The notes: generated by a model not told the origin, from the sequence alone. A stretch of DNA of 64,000 nt from an uncultured Kordiimonas sp. (GCA_947503625.1 CANNEK010000001.1:310001-374000); one strand, 5' to 3'; shown: positions 54,371 through 64,000, numbered from the stretch's first letter. Translations and numbers: made by a program.

Positions 54371-55675
54371 CTAGCTATCAATGAAAAGCGTCGCGGGGTT
54401 TTCAAGAAGTCCCCGAATGCGCTGGATAAATTCCGCGGCGTCATAGCCGTCCACGATACGATGATCAAACGAAGATGACAGGTTCATCATCTTGCGCGGC
54501 ACAAACCCGCCATCCTGATAAACGGGCCGCACAACCATCTTGTTCACGCCAACAATCGCAACCTCGGGGCTGTTGATCACCGGCGTGGAAACAATACCGC
54601 CAAGACGGCCAAGGCTCGTCAGCGTGATCGTCGAGCCTGTCAGTTCGTCACGGGTAATAGACCCATCGCGCGCTGCGTCGGCAAGGCGTTTGGTTTCGGC
54701 TGCAAGGCCCCAGATATCGTGGGTCTCGGCATGCCTGAGAACCGGCACCATAAGGCCACCCGGTGTTTGCGCAGCCATACCGATGTGGGCCGCACCGTAC
54801 TGATACAGCATGTCATTGCCATCATCATAATGGGAGCTGAGCTTGGGATAGTCGCGGATCGAAATAACCATTGCCTTCATAATGAAAGGCAGGATCGTCA
54901 GCTTGGGTTGGTCTTCGCGGCGGTTCGCATTCATGTGCTCGCGCAGGCTTTCAACTTCCGTGACATCAACCTCATCAACGTAGGTAATGTGAGGGATGCG
55001 GCTTTTGGCATCCTGCATGCGTTCCGCGATCTTGCGCCGCAGGCCGATGACCTTGATCTCTTCGACACTCATATTGGGTACGTTGCCGACAGCACGGCCA
55101 GCACCAACCCCGCCACCAGCGATATAGGTATCAAGGTCTTCATGTGTAATACGACCAGCCGGGCCCGAGCCCATAACATAAGAAAGCTTAATACCAGCAT
55201 CCATCGCGCGCTTGCGAACCGCCGGTGAAGCAATTGGTGCTTCACCTTCAGCGCGCATCGCAGTTGCACCCGAATGTTTCGGTGCTGATGACGTTACGGG
55301 TTTCACAACTGTAGCCGTCTTCTTCGGGGCCGGTGCAGGTGCAGGTGCCTCTTCCGTTTTCGGCGCCGGCGCAGGTGCGGGTTCAGGCGTTGGCGCAGCA
55401 GCTTCCTGGGAGATACTGGCTTCGTTACCCTCTCCTTCAACCTCCAGTGCTATGATCACTGTTCCGACAGCCACCATGGCACCAACGTCACCATTGATCT
55501 CTTTCACAGTACCATCAACGGGTGATGGAATTTCCACCGTTGCCTTGTCGGTCATCACCGCAGCAAGAACGTCATCCTCGCGCACGACGTCGCCGGGCTT
55601 TACGTTCCATTCAACAATTTCAGCTTCTGTGATGCCTTCTCCGACATCCGGCATTTGAATTTTGTGCAAACCCAT
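54371..55675 (-). CDS. bkdB: Branched-chain 2-oxoacid dehydrogenase E2 (lipoyl acyltransferase)
   Basis: 434 residues: one N-terminal lipoyl domain (lipoyl-Lys in AVMTDKATVEIPSP), a Pro/Ala-rich linker (about 95-130), a peripheral-subunit-binding domain (ASPAVRKRAMDAGI), and the catalytic core ending with SSSFDHRIVDGYDAAEF, whose His-x3-Asp is the active site. It transfers the acyl group to CoA. Its ATG shares one base with the E1-beta stop (TGATG). Confidence 0.94.
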   Translation of the reverse strand: MGLHKIQMPDVGEGITEAEIVEWNVKPGDVVREDDVLAAVMTDKATVEIPSPVDGTVKEINGDVGAMVAVGTVIIALEVEGEGNEASISQEAAAPTPEPAPAPAPKTEEAPAPAPAPKKTATVVKPVTSSAPKHSGATAMRAEGEAPIASPAVRKRAMDAGIKLSYVMGSGPAGRITHEDLDTYIAGGGVGAGRAVGNVPNMSVEEIKVIGLRRKIAERMQDAKSRIPHITYVDEVDVTEVESLREHMNANRREDQPKLTILPFIMKAMVISIRDYPKLSSHYDDGNDMLYQYGAAHIGMAAQTPGGLMVPVLRHAETHDIWGLAAETKRLADAARDGSITRDELTGSTITLTSLGRLGGIVSTPVINSPEVAIVGVNKMVVRPVYQDGGFVPRKMMNLSSSFDHRIVDGYDAAEFIQRIRGLLENPATLFIDS

Positions 55676-56691
55676 CAGACTGCCTCCATCATGCTTTTAA
55701 GCGCTGCGCCCACCCTGGCGGGCCCGGGGAAATAATCCCATTCCTGCGCGTGCGGGTAAGGTGTGTCCCAACCCGTGACGCGCTCGATAGGCACCTCAAG
55801 ATGGTAGAAACAGCGTTCCTGAACCTGTGCAGCAAGCTCTGCGCCGAAACCGCTTGTAAGCGTTGCTTCATGCAGAACCATGCAGCGGCCTGTTTTCTTC
55901 ACAGACGCAACGATTGTATCAATATCCAGCGGCAGCAGGCTTCTCAAATCAATGATTTCAGCATCAACACCGGTTTCTTCTTTGGCTGCCTCTGCAACAT
56001 AGACCATGGTGCCGTATGTGAGGATGGTTACATCCGCGCCTTCGCTAACCACAGATGCCTTACCGATTGGCACGGTATAGCGTCCCTCGGGCACGTCACC
56101 CATAGGGTGCGTAGACCAGTTTTTCGCCGGGCGGTCATGGTGGCCATCAAACGGGCCATTGTAGAGCCGCTTGGGCTCAAAGAAGATTACCGGGTCATCG
56201 TCTTCAATCGCCGAGATCAGCAGGCCCTTAGCGTCATAAGGGTTTGAAACAATGACTGTTTTGACACCGGAGATATGGGTGAACAGCGACTCCGGGCTTT
56301 GGCTGTGTGTTTGGCCACCGAAGATACCGCCACCACACGGCGTGCGTACGACCAGCGGCGCGGTGAACTCAGCAGCCGAGCGATACCGGAGTCTGGCCGC
56401 TTCCGACACGATCTGGTCATAAGCCGGATAGATATAGTCCGCGAACTGGATTTCCACACAGGGGCGCAAGCCGTAGGCAGCCATGCCAATGGCGGTTCCG
56501 ACGATACCGCTCTCGTTAATCGGGCTGTCAAATACGCGACTCGTGCCGTATTTTTCCTGCAGGCCATGCGTACAGCGGAAAACACCGCCGAAGTAGCCAA
56601 CATCTTCACCAAACACGACAACATTGTCGTCCTCGGCCATTTTCACATCCATTGCGTCACGAATGGCATCAATCATGTTCATTTGCGGCAT
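55675..56691 (-). CDS. bkdA2: Branched-chain 2-oxoacid dehydrogenase E1 beta
   Basis: 338 residues with the transketolase-type pyrimidine domain: EDVGYFGGVFRCTHGLQEKYG, FDSPINESGIVGTAIGMA, VRTPCGGGIFGGQTHSQSPE (phosphorylation-loop-like region) and C-terminal VERVTGWDTPYPHAQE. It pairs with E1 alpha as a thiamine-diphosphate heterotetramer. Pyruvate dehydrogenase beta is unlikely given the neighbours and C-terminal sequence. Tight overlap with E2 and a 3-bp gap to E1 alpha. Confidence 0.95.
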   Translation of the reverse strand: MPQMNMIDAIRDAMDVKMAEDDNVVVFGEDVGYFGGVFRCTHGLQEKYGTSRVFDSPINESGIVGTAIGMAAYGLRPCVEIQFADYIYPAYDQIVSEAARLRYRSAAEFTAPLVVRTPCGGGIFGGQTHSQSPESLFTHISGVKTVIVSNPYDAKGLLISAIEDDDPVIFFEPKRLYNGPFDGHHDRPAKNWSTHPMGDVPEGRYTVPIGKASVVSEGADVTILTYGTMVYVAEAAKEETGVDAEIIDLRSLLPLDIDTIVASVKKTGRCMVLHEATLTSGFGAELAAQVQERCFYHLEVPIERVTGWDTPYPHAQEWDYFPGPARVGAALKSMMEAV

Positions 56692-56694
56692 GGG

Positions 56695-57957
<1,263 letters not shown>

Positions 57958-58000
57958 TCAGCAATAATGACGTATTTTTTTGCCCAAAATCAATCCATTC

Positions 58001-58016
58001 TTGGTTGGCCAGCCAA
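58001..58016. promoter_or_regulatory. Near-palindrome upstream of bkdA1
   Basis: TTGGTTGG-CCAGCCAA is self-complementary except for one T/G pair. It lies 80-95 bp before the bkdA1 start, a usual place for an operator. Confidence 0.35.
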
Positions 58017-58147
58017 TTAGAAATATATGCCAACAATTAAGGCATTAAATCGTGCCGATCCGACCAACTGCAGAACAATTCCAGTAAGAAAGTTTCAATC
58101 TCTGAAATCCACTGGCGTTTTAACAGATTTCCTGCGGCAATAATTCA

Positions 58148-58236
58148 TTTTTCGACTGCTTCGATTCCCTTTTTGACGAGTTTGACTCCTTTTTTGGCAT
58201 CGATATCTCCGTTTTTGGTCAGGTGATTTCGTTTTT
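58148..58236. repeat. Phased T-tract array, five degenerate repeats of about 21 bp
   Basis: T5-T6 tracts begin at 58148, 58170, 58190, 58212 and 58232, spacing 22, 20, 22 and 20 bp, two helical turns each. The units share a loose GATTCC/GTTTTTGRC-like consensus. The array is noncoding, in the gap between bkdA1 (minus) and the gene at 58354 (plus). Confidence 0.7.
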
Positions 58237-58353
58237 ACGACATTCCAGCAACGCTCGACGGAGATAATAACCACTTTACCGCAATGATATTGATATTTTG
58301 CTTCCAGGCTCTGATAGCCTGAACAAATACGCCATCCATTTCGGGAGGAAAGA

Positions 58354-58815
58354 ATGCACAGGATGATGATGATAACATGCCTTTCCATATGGGCGTCAGT
58401 CGGTGCAACTGCGACGGAAAAGGCGGAAATTATCGCTATTGACCAAGCTTTTAGCGACATGGCTGCACAAAAAGGCACCAGAGCAGCCTTTGCTTTCTAT
58501 CTGGCGGAAGATGCCGTCAAACTTGATGGTGGTGCTCATCCCATGCAGGGGCATGACCTAATCCTGCCGACGCTTGGCGAGCTTTCCCCGGATATTAGCC
58601 TGACCTGGACCCCAAGAGACGGGAAAATCTCTGCTTCACAAGATCTGGCGTTCACGTGGGGTACCTATGTGCTAAAACGTGTGAGGAACGGCGAAACTAA
58701 CTTAAGCTACGGGAAATACACCACTATCTGGGAAAAGCGAAACGGCGACTGGAAGGCTATTCTGGACATGGGCAACCCAAGCCCCGGCCCCTATCCCAAC
58801 GAAGAGGATGACTGA
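58354..58815 (+). CDS. Exported SnoaL/DUF4440-like protein
   Basis: 153 residues, GGGAGGAAAG upstream. A signal peptide (MITCLSIWASVGATA) leads into one NTF2-like domain: AIDQAFSDMAAQKGTRAAFAFYLAEDAVKLDGG, then LAFTWGTYVLKR and YTTIWEKRNGDWKAILDMGNPSP. This is the DUF4440-type cone fold; many members bind or turn over small ligands. No catalytic residues can be named. It stands alone. Confidence 0.8.
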   Translation: MHRMMMITCLSIWASVGATATEKAEIIAIDQAFSDMAAQKGTRAAFAFYLAEDAVKLDGGAHPMQGHDLILPTLGELSPDISLTWTPRDGKISASQDLAFTWGTYVLKRVRNGETNLSYGKYTTIWEKRNGDWKAILDMGNPSPGPYPNEEDD

Positions 58816-58865
58816 CCGAGGCCTTCACAGCTCTAGTTCGCAACCTGCCAATTGGCAGTAAAAAC

Positions 58866-59429
58866 CTACTGCAAGCGCTTTCTCATCCGTGGATAAAATT
58901 GGGTGAAAACATTGTCAAATGCTGCATTTTCAACGTGACAGGCAACACAGATATTGTCTTCTGGCATCGCTGTTGCCTCCACGGCACCAGCGGGAAAGAA
59001 GTAAAAGTTAAAACCATGCTTGGGGAAACGCTCTCTATCCTTCACATGAACTTCAAGGGCTAATTCATCCCCCATAAAAAAACCGCCATCCTGACGGATA
59101 GTCTCTCTGACCACCTTCACAAAAACGGTGCCGTCGGCAAATGTGCCTGTTTGGTTGAAGTGATCGTATGCCTCGGCCGCAATGAGTATGCTGGAAAACA
59201 GCCCCGGGCTGGTTGGATCGGGCTCGTCGTCAAAATAAGTCATACCCATGGTTGTGCCAAGGAACACCCAATTGTCCAGGTTTTCCGGGCGCTGTAAAAT
59301 ATTATCTTCGTCAAAATTCACCAGATGCAGTTTGGCCGTTTCACCAGTTTCTGCCCTGGTTGGCACCAAACCATATAGCACTGCAATCAAAGCAATTGTC
59401 AGACCTGCTAAAACAAAATTTACCTTCAT
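58866..59429 (-). CDS. Cytochrome P460-family haem protein
   Basis: 187 residues. An N-terminal signal or anchor (FVLAGLTIALIAVLYGLVPTRA) exports it. The haem-binding motif C-V-A-C-H is near the C-terminus (DNICVACHVENAAFDNV), and the domain start PENLDNWVFLGTTMGM and VFVKVVRETIR fit the cytochrome P460 family. P460 proteins oxidise hydroxylamine or have detoxifying roles; the tyrosine or lysine cross-link to haem cannot be judged. It is divergent from the GlxA-type regulator. Confidence 0.8.
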   Translation of the reverse strand: MKVNFVLAGLTIALIAVLYGLVPTRAETGETAKLHLVNFDEDNILQRPENLDNWVFLGTTMGMTYFDDEPDPTSPGLFSSILIAAEAYDHFNQTGTFADGTVFVKVVRETIRQDGGFFMGDELALEVHVKDRERFPKHGFNFYFFPAGAVEATAMPEDNICVACHVENAAFDNVFTQFYPRMRKRLQ

Positions 59430-59501
59430 TGTTTTCCCTCCGCTTGTTTATATGTTTATTGGCAGAGTGATAGCAGGGCAGGACAGCGGCCAGAAGGACG
59501 G

Positions 59502-60500
59502 ATGATCGCCAAAAAAAGACAAAACGGGACCCGACAGGGTAGCCAAAGACTAGTAGCGCTCATGTATCCCGGCATGGTCGCACTGGACCTCGTTGGTCCC
59601 GTAGAAGCATTTCGCTATGCAAATCTGCTATCCCGAAGTGCAGAGTATCACATCGAGTTTGTGAGTGAAAAAAACCACCCGGTTTCAGCAGCGTCAACGC
59701 TGAAACTGGTCGCTGATCATTCTATTGACAGTGTTCAGTCCCCGGCTGACATTCTTCTTGTGCCTGGCATGATGGACCCTGACGACAATGGCTACCAAAG
59801 CGCTGAACTACAGCAATGGATCAGGCGCCAATGTCAGATCAGCGACAGATGGGTCTGTATTTGTTCCGGCGTTTTTGTATTGGCCAAAGCAGGCGTTCTT
59901 GACAATGAGGAAGTCACAACCCATTGGAATGACAGTGCTCGGCTGCGCGAGCATTTTCCGTCACTGGCAGTTAGGGACGATCAGATATACGTCAAATCAG
60001 GCAGGCTGTTCACATCCGGCGGAGTGACAGCGGGAATAGATCTCGCTCTCGCTATCATTGCTGAAGATCACGGAAAAAGCCTTGCCCTTGCAGTCGCAAA
60101 ACGAATGCTCGTTTACCTGCAACGTTCGGGGGACCAGCGGCAATTCAGCACTCTGCTGCAAGCACAATCCAAGGGCGGCAGATTTGATGACCTGATTATC
60201 TGGCTGGAAGAAAATCTGCAAAAACAGGTCGATATCGAAACACTGAGCAACCGATGTGCCATGAGCCCCAGGAACTTTTCCCGAGCTTTCAGCGCAGATA
60301 TCGGCATACCTCCAATGTCCTATGTCCGTCAAAGACGACTGGAGAAAGCAAGACTTTTGCTTGAGAGCCAAACTACAACCATCAGCGAAATCGCATATAT
60401 GTGTGGCTTCGTGTCACTCGACCAATTCGGCAAATCATTTGGAGCTGCGTTCGCCGTATCCCCCCAAACCTACCGAAAACAATTTGACAGCAAGACCTAG
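59502..60500 (+). CDS. GlxA-type transcriptional regulator (DJ-1/PfpI domain with AraC HTH)
   Basis: 332 residues, AAGGACGG upstream. The N-terminal DJ-1/PfpI-like domain (VALMYPGMVALDLVGPVEAF, WVCICSGVFVLAKAGVLD, with Cys in the nucleophile-elbow position CSG) is followed by an AraC HTH pair (DIETLSNRCAMSPRNFSRAFSADIG, TISEIAYMCGFVSLDQFGKSFGAAF). Such proteins sense small amides or aldehydes and activate neighbours. It is divergent from the P460 gene and convergent with phhA. Confidence 0.9.
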   Translation: MIAKKRQNGTRQGSQRLVALMYPGMVALDLVGPVEAFRYANLLSRSAEYHIEFVSEKNHPVSAASTLKLVADHSIDSVQSPADILLVPGMMDPDDNGYQSAELQQWIRRQCQISDRWVCICSGVFVLAKAGVLDNEEVTTHWNDSARLREHFPSLAVRDDQIYVKSGRLFTSGGVTAGIDLALAIIAEDHGKSLALAVAKRMLVYLQRSGDQRQFSTLLQAQSKGGRFDDLIIWLEENLQKQVDIETLSNRCAMSPRNFSRAFSADIGIPPMSYVRQRRLEKARLLLESQTTTISEIAYMCGFVSLDQFGKSFGAAFAVSPQTYRKQFDSKT

Positions 60501-60510
60501 CGGAAGTCAA

Positions 60511-61392
60511 TCAACTGGCTTCTTTCGCCAATCGCCCACCTGCCTCGGCATAGGCCTGTGTGCCTTCGTTGTGCAGGGTATCACTTTTCAGGACAACGTC
60601 TGCAGCATAACCTTCATCTGATGCCTCAAGCCTATCATATATCGGACCAAAGTCTTGATAAGTTGCTTGAAGAAGCTCATCAAAGCTATTGATAACCCAG
60701 TAAGTTTGCTGAAAATCGTCAATGCGGTAATCTGTTTGCATCAACCGGAGAAGGTCGAAATGAATACGGTTCGGACTCGCATCCTCAAGTGAGAAAATAC
60801 TCTCCGATTTTGAACTCAGAATGCCCGCACCATAAATGCGCATTCCGTCGGGCGTATTGATCAAACCAAACTCAACCGTATACCAGTAAAGTCTAGCAAG
60901 GTTTTTCAAAACACCGCGTCCCATCGCGCGCTGACCGCCCTTGCCATACGCCTCCATATAATCAGCGAAGACAGGATTGGCGAGCAGCGGCACGTGCCCA
61001 TACACATCATGGAACACATCAGGCTCTTCCAGATAGTCCAACTGCGCTTCCGAGCGAATAAAGTTTCCTGCGGGGAAACGACGATTGGCAAGGTGATCAA
61101 AGAAAACCTCGTCCGGCACCAGGTCGGGCACCGCAACGATACGCCAGCCCGTACGCTTCTCCAATCGGTCGGAGAGCCTGCCAAAGTGGGGGATACCATG
61201 TTCTGAAAGCCTCAAGGTCTCTAGACCTTCCATGAACTCATTACAGGCACGCCCCGGCAATAGCTTCCCCTGACGAGCATATAGCCGGTCCCAGCGATCA
61301 TGTTCTTCAGCGGTAAAGTGTTCCCAGTTCTGATCCACGGTATAGTCTTCATTGACTTCGACTGTGCGGCCCAAACGCGTGACGATTTCCAT
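60511..61392 (-). CDS. phhA: Phenylalanine 4-monooxygenase
   Basis: Tetrahydropterin- and iron-dependent conversion of phenylalanine to tyrosine. 293 residues. Iron ligands are in PDVFHDVYGHVPLL (two His) and YWYTVEFGLI (Glu). AAAGGAG precedes the ATG. It is the last gene of the hppD-VOC-fahA-maiA-phhA operon (26 bp after maiA), placing phenylalanine entry and tyrosine breakdown on one transcript. A pterin dehydratase gene is not in the window. Confidence 0.96.
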   Translation of the reverse strand: MEIVTRLGRTVEVNEDYTVDQNWEHFTAEEHDRWDRLYARQGKLLPGRACNEFMEGLETLRLSEHGIPHFGRLSDRLEKRTGWRIVAVPDLVPDEVFFDHLANRRFPAGNFIRSEAQLDYLEEPDVFHDVYGHVPLLANPVFADYMEAYGKGGQRAMGRGVLKNLARLYWYTVEFGLINTPDGMRIYGAGILSSKSESIFSLEDASPNRIHFDLLRLMQTDYRIDDFQQTYWVINSFDELLQATYQDFGPIYDRLEASDEGYAADVVLKSDTLHNEGTQAYAEAGGRLAKEAS

Positions 61393-61418
61393 GATAGACT
61401 CCTTTGTATTTCAATAGG

Positions 61419-62063
61419 TTATTCGGTTGGCATATCTGGTTGGTTTTCCGGTGCGGCAACCCGAAACGCATCCAGTTCCCGGCAGGCAGCGTCAATGCGT
61501 ACAATATTCGGAAAGGCTTCCAGCGGCGTTTCAAAACGACGCGCGTTATAGACCTGAGGCACAAGATAAACGTCTGCAAGCGTGGGTGCATCGCCGAAAC
61601 AATATGTTCCGGATGTATCTTCCACCAGAGCTTCAAACGCCTTGAAACCCTCGGATACCCAATGCCTTACCCAGTCCGCCACGTCTTCTGCTGTCGCATC
61701 GAATTCGCCTTTCAGGCGTTGAAGCACAGACAGGTTCTGTAACGGATGAATGTCACACCCGATCAGGTTGGCCAGTTGCCTCACAACGGCGCGGTCCGCC
61801 GTCCCGGCAGGCAGCAGAGGAATGCCGTGATGGGTTTCTTCCAGATACTCCAGTATTGCAGGAGACTGACTGATCTCAACAGCGCCATCACGAAAAAACG
61901 GCACCCTGCCCTGAGGGTTCATGGCACGATACTGTTCACCCAATTGCTCGCTGACACCCGGCTTGAGGTTTACTGGGATATTGTCAAAGTCCAGGCCCTT
62001 GAGGGCAAAAGCTATACGCACCCGGTAAGCGGCGGAAGACCTGAAATATCCATATAGTTCCAT
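61419..62063 (-). CDS. maiA: Maleylacetoacetate isomerase (zeta-class GST)
   Basis: 214 residues. The zeta-GST signature FRSSAAYRVRIAFALKG includes the catalytic Ser-Ser of the SSxxxxRVRIAL motif, and the glutathione site QSPAILEYLEETH follows. It isomerises maleylacetoacetate to fumarylacetoacetate using glutathione. It lies 3 bp after fahA, which acts on its product. Confidence 0.94.
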   Translation of the reverse strand: MELYGYFRSSAAYRVRIAFALKGLDFDNIPVNLKPGVSEQLGEQYRAMNPQGRVPFFRDGAVEISQSPAILEYLEETHHGIPLLPAGTADRAVVRQLANLIGCDIHPLQNLSVLQRLKGEFDATAEDVADWVRHWVSEGFKAFEALVEDTSGTYCFGDAPTLADVYLVPQVYNARRFETPLEAFPNIVRIDAACRELDAFRVAAPENQPDMPTE

Positions 62064-62066
62064 GTT

Positions 62067-63074
62067 TTATGCCTGCGTTAGTGTTTGATCAATTGCACCG
62101 AAGATCGAGGCGCCGGCTTTATCAAACATCTCAATGCGCACCTGATCACCAAAGTCCATGAAAGGTGTAGTTGGCGCACCGTTTTCAATCGTTTCAATCA
62201 TCCGGATTTCCGCAATACAGCTGTATCCGACGCCGCCATCGTCAACAGGCTTGCCGGGGCCATCATTCAGCTTGTTGGATACCGTACCTGAACCAACAAT
62301 TGCCCCAGCGCCAAGCGGCCGGGACTTTGCAGCGTGCGCAACCAGCTGCGCAAAATCAAATGTCATATCAATGCCCGCATCAGGCTTGCCAAACATCTTG
62401 CCGTTCAGGTGGGACACCAGCGGCAAGTGCAGCTTGCTGCCCTGCCACGCATCGCCCAACTCGTCCGGTGTTACGCATACAGGACTGAAGGCACTTGAAG
62501 GCTTGGACTGGAAAAAACCAAAACCCTTGCCCAACTCACCTGGGATTAGCCCTCGCAGCGAAACATCGTTTACCAGCATCAAGAGCTTAATATGTTTCGG
62601 TGCATTCTCTACGCTTACAGCCATAGGGACATCGTCGGTGATCACAGCGATTTCAGCTTCGAAATCAACGCCCCAACCTTCAGTTTGGGGCATACGAATG
62701 TCACCGCGCGGGTTCAGGAACGTGTCTGAGCCGCCTTGATACATCAACGGGTCTGTCCAGAAAGTCTCAGGCATCTCTGCGCCGCGCGCCCTGCGCACCA
62801 ACTCGACATGGTTGACGTATGCAGAACCGTCAGCCCACTGATACGCTCTGGGTAACGGTGATGCGCACGCGGCTTCGTCGAAGGCTTCACCTTCGCAAGC
62901 ACCGGAATTCAGCGATTCATAAAGGCCGCGCAAACGAGGTAAGGCGTTATCCCAGTTATCGATGGCGGCTTGCATGGTTGGCGCAATATCTGTCGCGTCA
63001 GCCATACGCTTGAGGTCTCTGGAGACCACTATGAGTTTACCATCTCTACCGTGTTCAAGTGATGCAAGTTTCAT
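62067..63074 (-). CDS. fahA: Fumarylacetoacetase
   Basis: 335 residues of the FAH superfamily; it splits fumarylacetoacetate to fumarate and acetoacetate. The N-terminal SLEHGRDGKLIVVSRDLKRM is typical of the bacterial tyrosine-pathway FAH-like form. Metal site motif: GWGVDFEAEIAVITDDV, with MLVNDVSLRGLIPGELGKGFGFFQSKPSSAFSP and GSGTVSN conserved. AGGGAAATTT precedes the ATG. Confidence 0.93.
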   Translation of the reverse strand: MKLASLEHGRDGKLIVVSRDLKRMADATDIAPTMQAAIDNWDNALPRLRGLYESLNSGACEGEAFDEAACASPLPRAYQWADGSAYVNHVELVRRARGAEMPETFWTDPLMYQGGSDTFLNPRGDIRMPQTEGWGVDFEAEIAVITDDVPMAVSVENAPKHIKLLMLVNDVSLRGLIPGELGKGFGFFQSKPSSAFSPVCVTPDELGDAWQGSKLHLPLVSHLNGKMFGKPDAGIDMTFDFAQLVAHAAKSRPLGAGAIVGSGTVSNKLNDGPGKPVDDGGVGYSCIAEIRMIETIENGAPTTPFMDFGDQVRIEMFDKAGASIFGAIDQTLTQA

Positions 63075-63125
63075 AAATTTCCCTAGGTTCCGTCTTCAAT
63101 AGTTTCTGTGGGTATGTGGCCAACA

Positions 63126-63668
63126 CTATGGCGCTTTGAATTCGCCATCGCCGTGTAACCAGGCCGCGTGCTTTGGTGCTTTTTTTGTCTGAGACCATTC
63201 TTCAAGCATCGCAGGCGCGACACGCTTCAGTTCCTGCAGCATGCCGGGCTTGGCAGTGTTTGCCGCCAGCTCCAGTCTGTGCCCGTTGGGGTCAAAGAAA
63301 TAAATAGACTTGAAAATCGTATGCTCGGTTGGTCCCAGCACTTCTATGCCCGCACTTTCAAGCTTGGCTTTGGCCGCCAGAAGCGCATCAAGGTCTTCTA
63401 CTTCAAACGCGATATGCTGCACCCACTCGGGTGTTTTCTCGTCGCGCCCCATCTCGGGCTGCGTCGGCAATTCAAAGAACGCCAGCACATTGCCGTTCCC
63501 GGCATCCAGAAAAACATGCATGTATGGATCAGTTTCACCTGTGGATGGCACAGCATCTTCAGCAATTGCCAACTGGAAATCCATATCAAGATTCTTTTGA
63601 TAAAACTCGACGGTTTCCTTGGCATCCCGGCAGCGGTAGGCCACGTGATGGATACGTTTCAACTCCAT
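63126..63668 (-). CDS. VOC family protein, within the tyrosine operon
   Basis: 180 residues starting at 63668 with AAAGGA upstream. Its VOC pattern is RIHHVAYRCRDAKETVEFYQKNLDMDF, VQHIAFEVEDLDAL, and IYFFDPNGHRLELAANT, with H and E in metal positions. It lies 22 bp after the hppD stop, in phase with the operon. Its role in the pathway is not established; a dioxygenase- or glyoxalase-like side step is possible. Confidence 0.85.
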   Translation of the reverse strand: MELKRIHHVAYRCRDAKETVEFYQKNLDMDFQLAIAEDAVPSTGETDPYMHVFLDAGNGNVLAFFELPTQPEMGRDEKTPEWVQHIAFEVEDLDALLAAKAKLESAGIEVLGPTEHTIFKSIYFFDPNGHRLELAANTAKPGMLQELKRVAPAMLEEWSQTKKAPKHAAWLHGDGEFKAP

Positions 63669-63690
63669 GGTCGGTCCTTTCGAGCTTTGC

Positions 63691-64000
63691 CTAGGCTGCA
63701 TCTTCTTTATTGCCGATTACGCCCCGCGCCAATTGGTCGCGCTCAATCGATTCGAACAATGCCTTGAAGTTACCTTCACCAAAGCCTTCGTCTTTCTTGC
63801 GCTGAATAAATTCAAAGAAAATCGGGCCAATGGCTGTATCCGAGAATATCTGCAACAACAGGCGTGGATCACCATCCTCGGTCGAGCCATCAAGCAGGAT
63901 ACCGCGCTTCTGCAACTCTTCAACCGGTTCACCGTGACCCGGCAGACGCTCGTCAAGCATTGCATAGTATGTTTCAGGCGGTGCAGTCATGAAAGGCACT
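63691..64000 (-). CDS. hppD: 4-hydroxyphenylpyruvate dioxygenase, C-terminal part
   Basis: The last 102 residues of HPPD lie in the window; the 5' part is beyond position 64000. The conserved C-terminus includes [21 protein letters not shown], where the Glu of FFEF is the third iron ligand, and [18 protein letters not shown]. The enzyme makes homogentisate from 4-hydroxyphenylpyruvate. It is upstream of the VOC, fahA, maiA and phhA genes; homogentisate dioxygenase (hmgA) is not seen here. Confidence 0.95.
   Translation of the reverse strand, partial: VPFMTAPPETYYAMLDERLPGHGEPVEELQKRGILLDGSTEDGDPRLLLQIFSDTAIGPIFFEFIQRKKDEGFGEGNFKALFESIERDQLARGVIGNKEDAA

Noticed and set aside
58095-58478. 127-residue minus-strand frame with a 7-residue Lys/Arg repeat
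   Set aside because: The repeat is the phased T-tract array read as codons, and the frame overlaps the well-supported gene at 58354.

Overview
This window looks like a chromosomal segment of a motile, heterotrophic alphaproteobacterium. The signs are a CckA-type hybrid kinase joined to a flagellar basal-body/export operon, an alphaproteobacterial-style recA with a GTAC/GTTC-N7 SOS box, TonB-dependent nutrient uptake, and S9 and M13 exported peptidases beside amino-acid catabolic operons. The mix resembles marine Kordiimonadales or neighbouring orders, but that placement is an inference from gene content. No rRNA, tRNA, CRISPR, transposase or integrase was seen.

Layout. 1-4.6 kb: a voltage-sensor ion channel (cut by the window edge), alaS and recA, all on the minus strand. 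4.6-12.3 kb: flgB-flgC-fliE-fliQ-fliR-flhB-cckA on the minus strand, divergent from a plus-strand set of a lone FlhB-like C-terminal domain, FliO-like and FliP. 12.3-25.4 kb: mixed metabolic and housekeeping genes. These are an SMP-30/strictosidine-synthase-like protein, a small secreted protein, a glyoxalase-fold protein, a translationally coupled GCS2-like ligase and AspA/AstE-type hydrolase pair, a sulfatase, a PhyH-type dioxygenase, prfC, a membrane protein, a DPP-IV-like peptidase and an exported DsrE-fold protein. 25.4-33.9 kb: a TetR gene divergent from a TonB receptor, acyl-CoA synthetase, alpha/beta hydrolase and threonine dehydratase, then a second TetR divergent from a glutathione S-transferase. 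Both divergent gaps carry palindromic candidate operators. 33.9-36.7 kb: an M13 lipoprotein peptidase and a TPR protein.

36.8-39.6 kb is the most unusual part. An AT-rich two-gene cassette encodes an unknown exported 479-residue protein and a secreted metzincin-type metalloprotease, joined by an ATGA overlap. It is flanked by a 50-bp direct repeat (46/50 matching, 35 bp perfect). One copy is the last codons of the adjacent RND pump gene; the other is a detached copy of those codons lying next to the TPR gene. This is the signature of an element that entered at the 3' end of a gene.

39.6-64 kb: an RND pump and its adaptor, a LysR regulator, then a dense amino-acid degradation region. Leucine dehydrogenase and the branched-chain 2-oxoacid dehydrogenase (bkdA1-bkdA2-bkdB-lpdA) deaminate and decarboxylate branched-chain amino acids. 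Isovaleryl-CoA dehydrogenase, methylcrotonyl-CoA carboxylase and methylglutaconyl-CoA hydratase carry on the leucine branch. After a cytochrome P460/GlxA-type regulator pair, the window ends in a phenylalanine/tyrosine operon (hppD-VOC protein-fahA-maiA-phhA). The 430-bp gap before bkdA1 holds five T-tracts spaced at 20-22 bp, a phased array suggesting curved or repeatedly bound DNA.
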